Shown here one piece after another: positions 7,167 through 13,112 of a stretch of 13,112 bases of DNA; the stretch's first letter is position 1; each line of letters opens with the position of its first letter. The stretch spans positions 1 to 13,112 of the forward strand of contig CAIYXH010000170.1 of the NCBI GenBank assembly GCA_903930195.1. Reading direction: 5' to 3'. This DNA comes from an uncultured Actinomycetes bacterium (GTDB taxonomy: Bacteria; Actinomycetota; Thermoleophilia; Gaiellales; Gaiellaceae). A model generated the notes under the pieces. The model was not told the origin of the DNA, did no database searches, and saw only the letters and a program-made list of their open reading frames with translations. The translations under genes were made by a program, and so were the position numbers.

Positions 7167-7955
7167 GCGCACTCCGTGCCGCACCGCCTCGTCATCGCGC
7201 TCGTCCTCTCGGCTGCACTGCTCGCGGGCGGGGCGCGCGCCGCAGCGCCCACGGTCACCTTTGTGGTCATGGCCGACGGGACGCTCGCGGTCGAGTCGGG
7301 CGGCCAGACCGTCAACGCGGCGAGCCCGATCCTCACACTTCCCGCCGGCGCGTATCAAGTGGTGATCACGGATGAGGCCTCCGATGTCGACGATCCGGTG
7401 CACATGCTCGAGGTGAGCGGGCCCGGCGTTGCGCTCTCGACCGACCTGCAAGGCGGCGACGACAAGACCGAGCTCTACAGTGAGACCTTCGCGCCGCAGG
7501 CGAGCTATGTCTTCCGCGATGCCGACATCCCCGCGCTGCGCGCGGTCACGTTCCAGACCTCTGCCACGTCCGTGGCTCCGACCACGACCATGACCGCTGC
7601 GCCGAGCCCGAGCACCGGTCGGACCTCGAACGACGGCGTGGTCGGCGCGGCGGCGAAGCGGCTGCTGCGCGGGACGCTCCACGCGACGGTGCGCGTGTCC
7701 GGTGCCGTCGCGCTCACGACCAAGGCCGGGCTGCCGGCGGGGAGGCTCGTCGCCGGCCGCTATCTCGTGCAGCTCGACGATCTCGACCGGTCGGCCGGCG
7801 CGCGCCTCGTCTCGCCGACCGCGCGCGTCACGCAGCTCTCGGGTGCCGGCTTCACCGGCAGCCGCTCCGTGACGATTGCGCTGGTCGCGGGTAGGTGGAG
7901 CTACATGAGCGCACCCGGTGGAGCTGTTCGTCACTTCACGGTGGTGGCGTCGTGA
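7149..7955 (+). CDS. Secreted beta-rich protein of unknown function, paralog 1
   Basis: I do not recognise a characterised family. From TTG 7149 the product is 268 residues: a signal peptide with a basic N-region and a hydrophobic core ending GGARA-AAP (about residues 14-31), then two regions joined by a Thr/Ser/Pro linker (about 138-160). Region 1 (35-137) contains ILTLPAGAYQVVI and VHMLEVSGPGV, reminiscent of cupredoxin-like folds. It has one His (H85) and no Cys, so a type-1 copper site is not expected. Region 2 (173-268) has the core LLRGTL, GRLVAGRYLVQL and GFTGSRSVT, shared with the next gene. The start is uncertain: TTG 7149 has GGAG six bases upstream, while GTG 7176 lacks an SD but lies outside the hairpin. 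It is probably co-transcribed with its paralog. Confidence 0.75.
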   Translation: MRLRSPAHSVPHRLVIALVLSAALLAGGARAAAPTVTFVVMADGTLAVESGGQTVNAASPILTLPAGAYQVVITDEASDVDDPVHMLEVSGPGVALSTDLQGGDDKTELYSETFAPQASYVFRDADIPALRAVTFQTSATSVAPTTTMTAAPSPSTGRTSNDGVVGAAAKRLLRGTLHATVRVSGAVALTTKAGLPAGRLVAGRYLVQLDDLDRSAGARLVSPTARVTQLSGAGFTGSRSVTIALVAGRWSYMSAPGGAVRHFTVVAS

Positions 7956-8722
7956 GGCGGCTGGTGCTGCTCGCGGCCGTCGCTGCGGCGGTCGGCTTGG
8001 CGCCTGTCGCAGGCGCCCGGGACGCCGCGCAGCTCTCGCTGAACGTGACCTTCACCGAGACGGGCGCGATCAGCGTGACCGACCCCACCGGCGCTCCCGT
8101 GGGAACCATGTCCGGTTCGCCGACGGTTATCCCGGCCGGGTACTACACCCTCCTTCTCAGCGGCCCCGGCGGTTGTACGGAGCTCCCGTACTTCGAGCTG
8201 AAGGGGCCTGGCACGAACGTCCTCAACGACATGGAGCTGGGCGAGTTCTCGTCCTCGCTCGTCGTGAACCTCCAGCCGAACGCCACCTACACCTGGCGGG
8301 ACGAGGCGAGTCCCGACGCCGTCTACACCTTCGCGACGTCCGCGCAGGTGCTCGGCACGAAGCCCCCGCCCCAGGTCTCGCCGAAGGCAGTCGGGCCGAC
8401 CTCGACCGCGTCGTCCCACGATCTCGTCGGCTCGAACGAGCTGAGAGGGACGCTCGTCGTCACGGTGCCGCCGAGCGGCCGGCCCGTCGTGCGGCTCGGG
8501 GGACGTCTCGTCTCGAAGCTCGCGGCCGGTCGCTACACCGTGCGGGTTGTCGATCGCAGCGGAACGCGAGGGATCGGGCTCGTGCGCACCACGCGCCGGG
8601 CGGTCGTCCTGACGACAGCGGAGTTCACGGGAACCCGGTCGCGCACGGTCACGCTCGCGGACGGGAGCTGGCGTCTTCGGACGACACCGACGGGTCCGAT
8701 CGTGGCGCTGGACGTCAGCTAG
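7952..8722 (+). CDS. Secreted beta-rich protein of unknown function, paralog 2
   Basis: The GTG at 7952 overlaps the previous stop as GTGA, so translation is coupled. The 256-residue product has a signal peptide MRRLVLLAAVAAAVGLAPVAGA, a first beta-rich region (28-130) and a linker rich in Pro/Ser/Thr (136-158). A second region (163-256) matches the C-terminus of the preceding protein: ELRGTL, GGRLVSKLAAGRYTV, AEFTGTRSRTVTL and GSW align in order. The first regions correspond as well (VIPAGYYTLLL against TLPAGAYQVVI; FELKGPG against LEVSGPG). It has a single Cys (C75) and no His in the would-be metal positions. The two genes are therefore a tandem duplication. Function unknown; extracytoplasmic location is a confident inference. 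Its stop is shared with the convergent gene. Confidence 0.8.
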   Translation: MRRLVLLAAVAAAVGLAPVAGARDAAQLSLNVTFTETGAISVTDPTGAPVGTMSGSPTVIPAGYYTLLLSGPGGCTELPYFELKGPGTNVLNDMELGEFSSSLVVNLQPNATYTWRDEASPDAVYTFATSAQVLGTKPPPQVSPKAVGPTSTASSHDLVGSNELRGTLVVTVPPSGRPVVRLGGRLVSKLAAGRYTVRVVDRSGTRGIGLVRTTRRAVVLTTAEFTGTRSRTVTLADGSWRLRTTPTGPIVALDVS

Positions 8723-9525
8723 AGCGCCGCGTTCAGCGCGGCGACGACGGAGGCCTTGTCGGTCGAGCTCGACAGCGTGACCTCCTTGCCCTTCGTGCCG
8801 CTCTTCCCGACGTAGAGCGTCGGCGTGCCCGAGACGTCGTAGGCCTTCGCGGTCGCGTCGACCTCCGCCTGGAGGCCCTTCACCGTCGATGACGACCGCG
8901 CTGCGAGCAGAGCGGGGACGCGCAGCCCGGGGACACTCGCGGCGATCGAGGTGATCATGTCGTCGGTGAGCCAGCCCGTGTTCTCCTCGCCCTGGTTGTC
9001 GTAGAGCACGGCGGCGAAGTTGAACAGCTTGTCCTGCTGGGCGGCAGCGAGCTCGGCGGCCTGGCCCTTGATCGAGTCGGGGCCGATGAACGCCCACGGC
9101 TCCATCTTGAGCTTCACCTTGCCGGTCCGGACATAGGTCGCGATCAGGCTTGGCAGCACCTGGGTCTCGAACTCCTGGCAGTACGGGCACTGCGCGTCGA
9201 TGAACTCGGTGAGCGTCACGGGTGCGCTCGCCTTGCCGAGGACGGTGCCGCTCTGGGGAATGCCGGTCAGCATCGTGTTGACGTCGCCCGCGCCCGAGAG
9301 GCCGAGAGCGAGCGAGCCGACGGCCGGCACGTCGGTCGGCGTTTTCGAGCCACCGCCGCCCGTGAGCGTGATTGCGAGCACGACGCCCACGACCACCACG
9401 ACCACTCCGGCCGCGGCCCCGATCAGCACGCGCGGCGACGCCTGCCGCGCCCTCGCGCCCGCAGGCTGGCGCACCGGAGGGCGCGGCGTCTGGCGTGCGC
9501 GCTTGCTGGCCTTACCGCTCGGCAT
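8719..9525 (-). CDS. Membrane-anchored DsbA-like thiol oxidoreductase
   Basis: This 268-residue protein introduces or rearranges disulfides in exported proteins. A basic N-terminus (1-32) is followed by a single TM anchor, PRVLIGAAAGVVVVVVGVVL and onward (about 31-55), and then an extracytoplasmic thioredoxin fold with a helical insert. The active site is DAQCPYCQEF (C113, C116), preceded by VTLTEFID. The cis-Pro loop is SGTPTLYVG (P235). Its start overlaps the end of the DsbB-like gene by 14 bases, giving a coupled redox pair. Its terminal TAG lies in the CTAG that also ends the rightward secreted-protein gene. The CPYC motif and the DsbB-like partner favour an oxidase role over reductase or isomerase. 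Confidence 0.92.
   Translation of the reverse strand: MPSGKASKRARQTPRPPVRQPAGARARQASPRVLIGAAAGVVVVVVGVVLAITLTGGGGSKTPTDVPAVGSLALGLSGAGDVNTMLTGIPQSGTVLGKASAPVTLTEFIDAQCPYCQEFETQVLPSLIATYVRTGKVKLKMEPWAFIGPDSIKGQAAELAAAQQDKLFNFAAVLYDNQGEENTGWLTDDMITSIAASVPGLRVPALLAARSSSTVKGLQAEVDATAKAYDVSGTPTLYVGKSGTKGKEVTLSSSTDKASVVAALNAAL
8725..8743. other. Short GC hairpin just after the convergent stops
   Basis: CGCCGCG (8725-8731) and CGCGGCG (8737-8743) form a 7-bp stem with loop TTCAG, three bases beyond the rightward stop and inside the last codons of the dsbA-like gene. It has no T-run. It might end rightward transcripts, but such short GC hairpins are common here. Confidence 0.25.
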
Positions 9526-10090
9526 TGCCTGCCACGGTACCGCCGTCCCCTGCCGCTCCGAAAGCTGCGAGGCCTAAGAGTTCGATGAGAAGGACGAAGC
9601 CCGTAAGCGCCAGGGTGGGGATGGTGACGTAGCCGAACTCGTTGATCCACTTCGTCGCGCAGCCACCCGGCGCGGAGACGAGGCAGGCGCTGCTCTCGGC
9701 GACGACCTTGTTCTCGACGAGGAGGTGGTAGACCGAGATGCAGGCGCCCACGAGCGGCAGCGGCAGGACGTAGCGGGCGATGCTGTAGTCGTTGCGCAGC
9801 GCGGCGAGCAACGTGACGATCGAGAGCGGGTACATGCAGATCCGCTGGTACCAGCAGAGCTCGCAGGGGACGAAGTTCGCGATCTCCGAGAAGAAGAGGC
9901 TGCCGCCCGTGGCGAGCGCCGAGACGGCGAACGCGGCCCAGAGCTCGTAGCCCCAGAGCGCCCGGCGGATCGCGGCTGCCGGCCCGCGGACGCCGATGCG
10001 AGCACCGAGGAGCGGGAGCAGGACGAGGCCGGCGAGCACCTGCCCGGCGACCCCGAGACCCGCGAAGACGACGATCGCGTCGTGCGTCAC
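9512..10090 (-). CDS. DsbB-family disulfide oxidoreductase with an extra N-terminal TM
   Basis: This membrane protein reoxidises DsbA-type partners and passes electrons to quinone. The 192-residue product has the first redox pair in VPCELCWYQR (C76, C79) and the second in ACLVSAPGGC (C136, C144), spaced as in BdbC/DsbB proteins. The four core TMs lie near 48-68, 86-98, 105-124 and 155-178. A further hydrophobic segment at about 6-29 precedes them and explains a length above the usual 140-170. GTG 10090 was chosen as the first start giving a complete family domain; no SD is obvious. The frame is also open far upstream, but that part overlies the transporter gene. It overlaps the dsbA-like start by 14 bases. 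Confidence 0.9.
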   Translation of the reverse strand: MTHDAIVVFAGLGVAGQVLAGLVLLPLLGARIGVRGPAAAIRRALWGYELWAAFAVSALATGGSLFFSEIANFVPCELCWYQRICMYPLSIVTLLAALRNDYSIARYVLPLPLVGACISVYHLLVENKVVAESSACLVSAPGGCATKWINEFGYVTIPTLALTGFVLLIELLGLAAFGAAGDGGTVAGNAER

Positions 10091-10114
10091 GCCGACAACT
10101 GTTGCACGGAGGCC

Positions 10115-10150
10115 GGAGCGGGCGCGACGGTCGGCCGCCGCGCCCGCTCC
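10115..10150 (-). terminator. 16-bp-stem hairpin between the MFS and dsbB-like genes
   Basis: Bases 10115-10130 and 10135-10150 are complementary around a 4-base loop. The one mismatch on the plus strand (A10127/C10138) becomes a U-G pair on the minus strand, so the structure is stronger in the leftward RNA. It starts eight bases after the MFS stop (10159) and ends 24 bases before the dsbB-like GTG. It has no T-run. Either a U-less terminator or an RNA processing/stability element. Confidence 0.55.
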
Positions 10151-10158
10151 CGGGGCCG

Positions 10159-11616
10159 CTACTCCGAGCGGCGCCGCACGAACCGCCAGGCGAGGAGCGC
10201 GATCAGGCCCATCGTGCCCGCGCCCGTCCAGTAGGCGGCGATCACGCCGTTCGTCGCCGCCGTCGTGTGCTGGGCGAGCGTCGCATCGGGGGCGACGGTC
10301 GCCACGTGGGCGACGATCGCCCCGAGGACGGCGATGCCGACCGCACCGCCGACCTGCCGCATCGTCTGCGTGAGGCCGCTCGCCTGGCTGCGCTCGCCCG
10401 GAGCGGCGACGCCGAGTGCGTCGGTTGTCGCGGGCGAGATCGTCAGGCCGATCCCGACGCCCATCACCATGTAGCCCGGCACGAGCCATGCGTACTCGTG
10501 GGCGCCGAGGTGCAGCGCAAGCCACGCGAGCCCAGCCCCGATCAGCGTGGAGCCGGCCACGAGGATCCCGCGCGGCCCGACCCGGTCGTACAGGCGGCCC
10601 GCCAGCGGTGCGACGAACAGGAGCGGCACCGTCAGCGGCAGCATTCCCACACCGGCCCGGATCGGGCTGAAGCCGAGCACCTGCTGCGACCAGATCGCGC
10701 CGAACACCGAGGCGCCCGTGAGCGCGAACTGGACGCCGGCGAGGACGGCCGAGTCGGTTGCGAAGTTCTGCAGGCGGTAGAGGGAGAACTGGACGAGCGG
10801 CGCCTGCGCCCGGCCCTCCCACCAGACGAACACCGGGCCGAGCACGAGCGAAGCCGCGAAGAGGCCCAGCGTGGCCGGGGAGCCCCAGCCCCACGCCTGC
10901 CCCTGCATCAGCGCGAGGACGAGCGAGCCGAGCGTGCCGACGAGGAGGGGGATCCCGACCCAGTCGATCGCACCGGGAGCGATCGCCGGGCGCGGCCGCT
11001 TCGGGAGGGTGAACTGCGCGGCGCAGACGAGCAGCACGCCGAGCGGGAGGTTGACGAAGAACACGGCGCGCCAGCTGACGTCCTCCGTGAGCAGGCCGCC
11101 GACGAGCGGGCCGAGCGCGAGGAACACCATCGAGATGCCGGAGTAGATGCCCATCGCCTTCCCGCGCTCGCTCTTGCCGAACGCGTTCATGATCAGCGCG
11201 CCGGTCGAGGGGACGAGCATGGCCGCGCCGACGCCCTGGAGGCCGCGGGCGGCGATGATCCCGAGCTCGCCGTCCGCCAGCCCGCACAGCGCGGAGGCAA
11301 GGACGAAGACGGCGGTGCCGGCCTTGAAGGTGCGCTCGGCGCCGATCAGGTCGGCGATCCGGCCGCCGAAGGCGACGAGGACGCCGAGGACGAGCAGGTA
11401 GGCGTTCACGACCCACTGGACGCCCGAGGTCGAGAGGCTCAGGTCGTGCTGCATGGTGGGCAGCGCGACGCTGACGACGGTCTGGTCGATCATGATCATC
11501 GAGAGCGCGCCGGTCATGGTGGCGAGCACCCACCAGCGCCGCGAGGAGGGGGCCGCCGGAGCCTGGACTGCGGCTCCGGCGGGTGCGAGTGCGAGCTGCG
11601 TGTTCATGGCGGTCAC
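10159..11616 (-). CDS. DHA2-family MFS drug/metabolite exporter (14 TM)
   Basis: This 485-residue transporter resembles EmrB/QacA-type proton antiporters that export toxic or signalling small molecules. After a 26-residue cytoplasmic tail, TM1 carries MIDQTVVSVALPT (D44), the DHA2 signature. GGRIADLIGAERTF is motif A in the TM2-3 loop. GPLVGGLLTEDVSWRAVFFVNLPLG (about 169-193) is motif C with the family's SWRxxFxxNxP ending. About 14 hydrophobic segments run to the basic C-terminus FVRRRSE. Two starts are possible: GTG 11616, four bases after GAGGAG, and ATG 11607, thirteen bases after it. The upstream membrane-protein gene ends 19 bases earlier, suggesting one transcript. Substrate unknown. 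Confidence 0.92.
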   Translation of the reverse strand: MTAMNTQLALAPAGAAVQAPAAPSSRRWWVLATMTGALSMIMIDQTVVSVALPTMQHDLSLSTSGVQWVVNAYLLVLGVLVAFGGRIADLIGAERTFKAGTAVFVLASALCGLADGELGIIAARGLQGVGAAMLVPSTGALIMNAFGKSERGKAMGIYSGISMVFLALGPLVGGLLTEDVSWRAVFFVNLPLGVLLVCAAQFTLPKRPRPAIAPGAIDWVGIPLLVGTLGSLVLALMQGQAWGWGSPATLGLFAASLVLGPVFVWWEGRAQAPLVQFSLYRLQNFATDSAVLAGVQFALTGASVFGAIWSQQVLGFSPIRAGVGMLPLTVPLLFVAPLAGRLYDRVGPRGILVAGSTLIGAGLAWLALHLGAHEYAWLVPGYMVMGVGIGLTISPATTDALGVAAPGERSQASGLTQTMRQVGGAVGIAVLGAIVAHVATVAPDATLAQHTTAATNGVIAAYWTGAGTMGLIALLAWRFVRRRSE

Positions 11617-11635
11617 CAGGCTCCTCGTCCTCGCC

Positions 11636-12232
11636 CTACCGGGCGGACGCGCTGTCCGCGAGGGCCGAGGAGCGCTTCATGCCCCAGACGGCGAGCGCCG
11701 CCGGGATGCCCCAGTTGAAGACGAGGTTGCCGCGCGTCGTGTCGATCGTCCCGGCGATGATGTGGCAGGGAACCATCGCGGCGAAGACGAGGCCCCAGGT
11801 TGCCGTCAGCGTCCGGTTGAGCGCGCGGAACGCGTGCGTCCCCCAGACCTCGCGCGGCGCCAGCTCGCGGGCGTACTGCTCGGTGAACGGCGTGAAGAGC
11901 AGCGAGCCGAAGGCGACGACGGCGAGCAGTCCGGCCGCGATGCCGCGGGCATAGCGGGCGAGGAAGTCGACGCTGCCGGCATCGAGCAGGAAGGCGGCGG
12001 CCGTGATGCCGACGAAGGCGAGGACGGTGGCAAGCTCGAGCGTCTTCGGCTTGCGGGCGGCGAGCGAGGGGAACGCGATCGCGATCGCGGCGACGAGCGC
12101 CACGGCTGCTCCGGCCTCGACCGAGAAGCGGGCGATGATCGAGAACGCGAACCAGGGGGCGAGGGCGATGAAGATGCCGCCGAAGCCGGACGTCTCGGCG
12201 TTCTGCGGGGCGGTGTGTGCGAGTGCGGGCAT
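11636..12232 (-). CDS. Six-TM membrane protein of unknown function
   Basis: I do not recognise a named family. The 198-residue product has about six hydrophobic segments (near 18-35, 39-57, 66-84, 96-114, 141-162 and 170-186) and a short soluble N-terminus. Between TM4 and TM5 lies a polar, probably conserved block, FTEQYARELAPREVWGTHAF and then RALNRTLTATWG. It is arginine- and tryptophan-containing and looks like the functional loop. GGAGG lies five bases before ATG 12232, a strong RBS. The next gene, the MFS exporter, begins 19 bases after its stop, so the two are probably co-expressed. The gene is divergent from an ATPase regulator, with a palindrome between. It could be a transporter accessory or a resistance factor; no function is claimed. 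Confidence 0.8.
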   Translation of the reverse strand: MPALAHTAPQNAETSGFGGIFIALAPWFAFSIIARFSVEAGAAVALVAAIAIAFPSLAARKPKTLELATVLAFVGITAAAFLLDAGSVDFLARYARGIAAGLLAVVAFGSLLFTPFTEQYARELAPREVWGTHAFRALNRTLTATWGLVFAAMVPCHIIAGTIDTTRGNLVFNWGIPAALAVWGMKRSSALADSASAR

Positions 12233-12316
12233 GGTCTCCTCCGATTCCGTGTGGCGCCTCCGGGGTGGCGGCGCAGTTGATGACCGGAGAGTCGCGCGGC
12301 CGGAGCGCGAATTCCT

Positions 12317-12332
12317 CAGTACCGCGGTACTG
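12317..12332. promoter_or_regulatory. Perfect 16-bp palindrome in the divergent intergenic region
   Basis: CAGTACCGCGGTACTG is an uninterrupted palindrome in the 147-base gap between the leftward membrane-protein/MFS pair and the rightward ATPase regulator. The form suits a dimeric helix-turn-helix repressor. Its centre lies about 55 bases before the proposed start of the ATPase gene and 92 before the membrane-protein ATG. The cognate regulator is not identified. Confidence 0.6.
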
Positions 12333-12361
12333 CATTTCCGGGTCGGGCTACGCAGAGGCCG

Positions 12362-12370
12362 TGCGATACT
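12362..12370 (+). promoter_or_regulatory. Candidate extended -10 of the ATPase regulator gene
   Basis: TGC-GATACT fits an extended -10 (TGN followed by a TATAAT-like hexamer). It lies nine bases before the proposed CTG start, so the message would be leaderless or nearly so. No convincing -35 is seen. Confidence 0.35.
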
Positions 12371-12379
12371 CCGGCCGTT

Positions 12380-13112
12380 CTGAGGACGCACCAGGAGCCA
12401 CTTGTCGGGCGGAGTGCCGAGCTCGCTGCGATCGCGGATGCGTGGAAGGCGCGCGGAGCCGGGGTCGTACTGACGGGCGAGGCCGGGGCGGGCAAGAGCC
12501 GGATCGCGCGGGCCGGGCTCGAGACGCTGCGCGCGTTGGGGGCGGAGGCGGTCTCCGTGCAGGCGACCGCGAGCGCTGCGACGGTTCCGCTCGGTGCGCT
12601 CGCAGGGTTGATCCCGTCGAGTGACGGCGAGCGCGACCACTTCGCGCTGATGCGCGCGGCCGGCGATGCTCTGCGCGGGCGTGGGCGGGTCGTGCTCGCG
12701 GTCGACGACGCCCACCTGCTCGACCCGGCCTCTGCAGCTGTCGTGCTCGGGTTGGCGCTGGACGGGTCGGTGTTCGTGCTTGCCACGATCCGCGACGGCG
12801 AACCGCCTCCGGACGCGGTCGCATCGCTCTGGAAGGACGCCGGCGTTGCCCGCGTGCCCGTCGGGACGCTCACCGACGCGGATGCGGCGGCGTTCGCCGA
12901 GTCGCTCGCGGGCGGACCGCTCGAACAGCGCGCCTCGGCCTGGATCGTCGCGACGAGCGGCGGGAACGCGCTCTACGTCCGCGAGCTCGTGCTCGGCGCG
13001 GTCGCGAGCGGCGCGCTGCGCGCGACCGGTGGCGTCTGGCTGCTCGACGGACGGGCGCCGATCAGCGACACGCTGACGGAGCTCGTCGGCTCGCGCCTCG
13101 CCGGTCTCGACG
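12380..13112 (+). CDS. Large ATP-binding regulator of the MalT/LAL type (N-terminal part)
   Basis: Only the first 244 codons are inside the window. They form a STAND-type ATPase domain: LVGRSAEL at the start, Walker A GEAGAGKS at 33-40, Walker B VVLAVDDAHLLD near residue 110, and SGGNALYVRELV, a block typical of large LuxR-family (LAL) regulators and related ATPase activators. A C-terminal LuxR helix-turn-helix would lie beyond the edge and is not seen. The frame is open from 12284, but no ATG, GTG or TTG occurs in it before Walker A. CTG 12380 is proposed because it yields MRTHQEPLVGRSAEL and sits just after a possible -10. ATT 12311 or a sequence error are alternatives. It is divergent from the exporter genes and may control them. 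Confidence 0.8.
   Translation, partial: MRTHQEPLVGRSAELAAIADAWKARGAGVVLTGEAGAGKSRIARAGLETLRALGAEAVSVQATASAATVPLGALAGLIPSSDGERDHFALMRAAGDALRGRGRVVLAVDDAHLLDPASAAVVLGLALDGSVFVLATIRDGEPPPDAVASLWKDAGVARVPVGTLTDADAAAFAESLAGGPLEQRASAWIVATSGGNALYVRELVLGAVASGALRATGGVWLLDGRAPISDTLTELVGSRLAGLD

Noticed and set aside
9512..11533. Leftward 673-residue open frame ending in the DsbB domain
   Set aside because: Everything upstream of 10090 is an Arg/Pro-rich shadow of the MFS gene in another frame; only the last 192 residues are a protein family.
10102..11718. 538-residue rightward open frame
   Set aside because: Antisense to the MFS gene, with a low-complexity Arg/Asp/Glu-rich composition typical of opposite-strand shadows in high-GC DNA.
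1..13112. CRISPR array, tRNA, rRNA, insertion sequence or prophage
   Set aside because: No regularly spaced repeats, cloverleaf, rRNA-like stretch, transposase or phage gene was seen by reading both strands; a subtle small RNA cannot be excluded by eye.

Overview
This is a high-GC window with GC-rich third codon positions, frequent GTG starts, genes without a Shine-Dalgarno (SD) and a DtxR/IdeR-type iron box. That points to an actinobacterium. The tandem secreted beta-rich paralogs and the two-subunit, Tat-exported molybdenum hydroxylase make a deep-branching lineage such as Thermoleophilia plausible, but this placement is inference. No rRNA, tRNA, CRISPR array or insertion sequence was seen.

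Left part (1-3600): a truncated DGC-family putative zinc-binding protein reads leftward off the edge. Divergent from it is a complete efeUOB ferrous-iron uptake operon: the FTR1/EfeU permease, a lipoprotein EfeO with cupredoxin and M75 domains, and the Tat-exported DyP-type heme peroxidase EfeB. A 16-bp inverted repeat resembling an iron box overlaps the predicted -10 of efeU, whose GTG start appears leaderless. The operon ends in a clear intrinsic terminator immediately after the efeB stop.

Middle (3604-8722): a cytoplasmic cyclophilin reads leftward. Divergent from it is a rightward cluster: a [2Fe-2S] subunit and a Tat-exported molybdopterin subunit of an isoquinoline/aldehyde-oxidoreductase-type enzyme, then two translationally overlapping genes for secreted paralogs of unknown function. 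A 13-bp-stem hairpin lies between the oxidoreductase and the secreted pair.

Right part (8719-13112): a leftward run of four genes encodes a six-TM membrane protein, a 14-TM DHA2-type MFS exporter, a DsbB-like quinone-linked oxidase and a DsbA-like membrane-anchored thiol oxidoreductase. A 16-bp-stem hairpin separates the transporter pair from the dsbBA pair. The dsbA-like gene ends on the same CTAG as the last secreted protein. At the right edge a large ATPase regulator of the MalT/LAL type starts divergently and runs off the window. The shared intergenic region carries a perfect 16-bp palindrome, a probable operator, and the ATPase gene has no ATG, GTG or TTG start available.

The window is mostly an extracytoplasmic redox and metal neighbourhood: iron uptake, an exported heme peroxidase, an exported molybdoenzyme and disulfide formation. 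The least explained parts are the two secreted paralogs, the six-TM protein and the DNA/RNA structures between genes.
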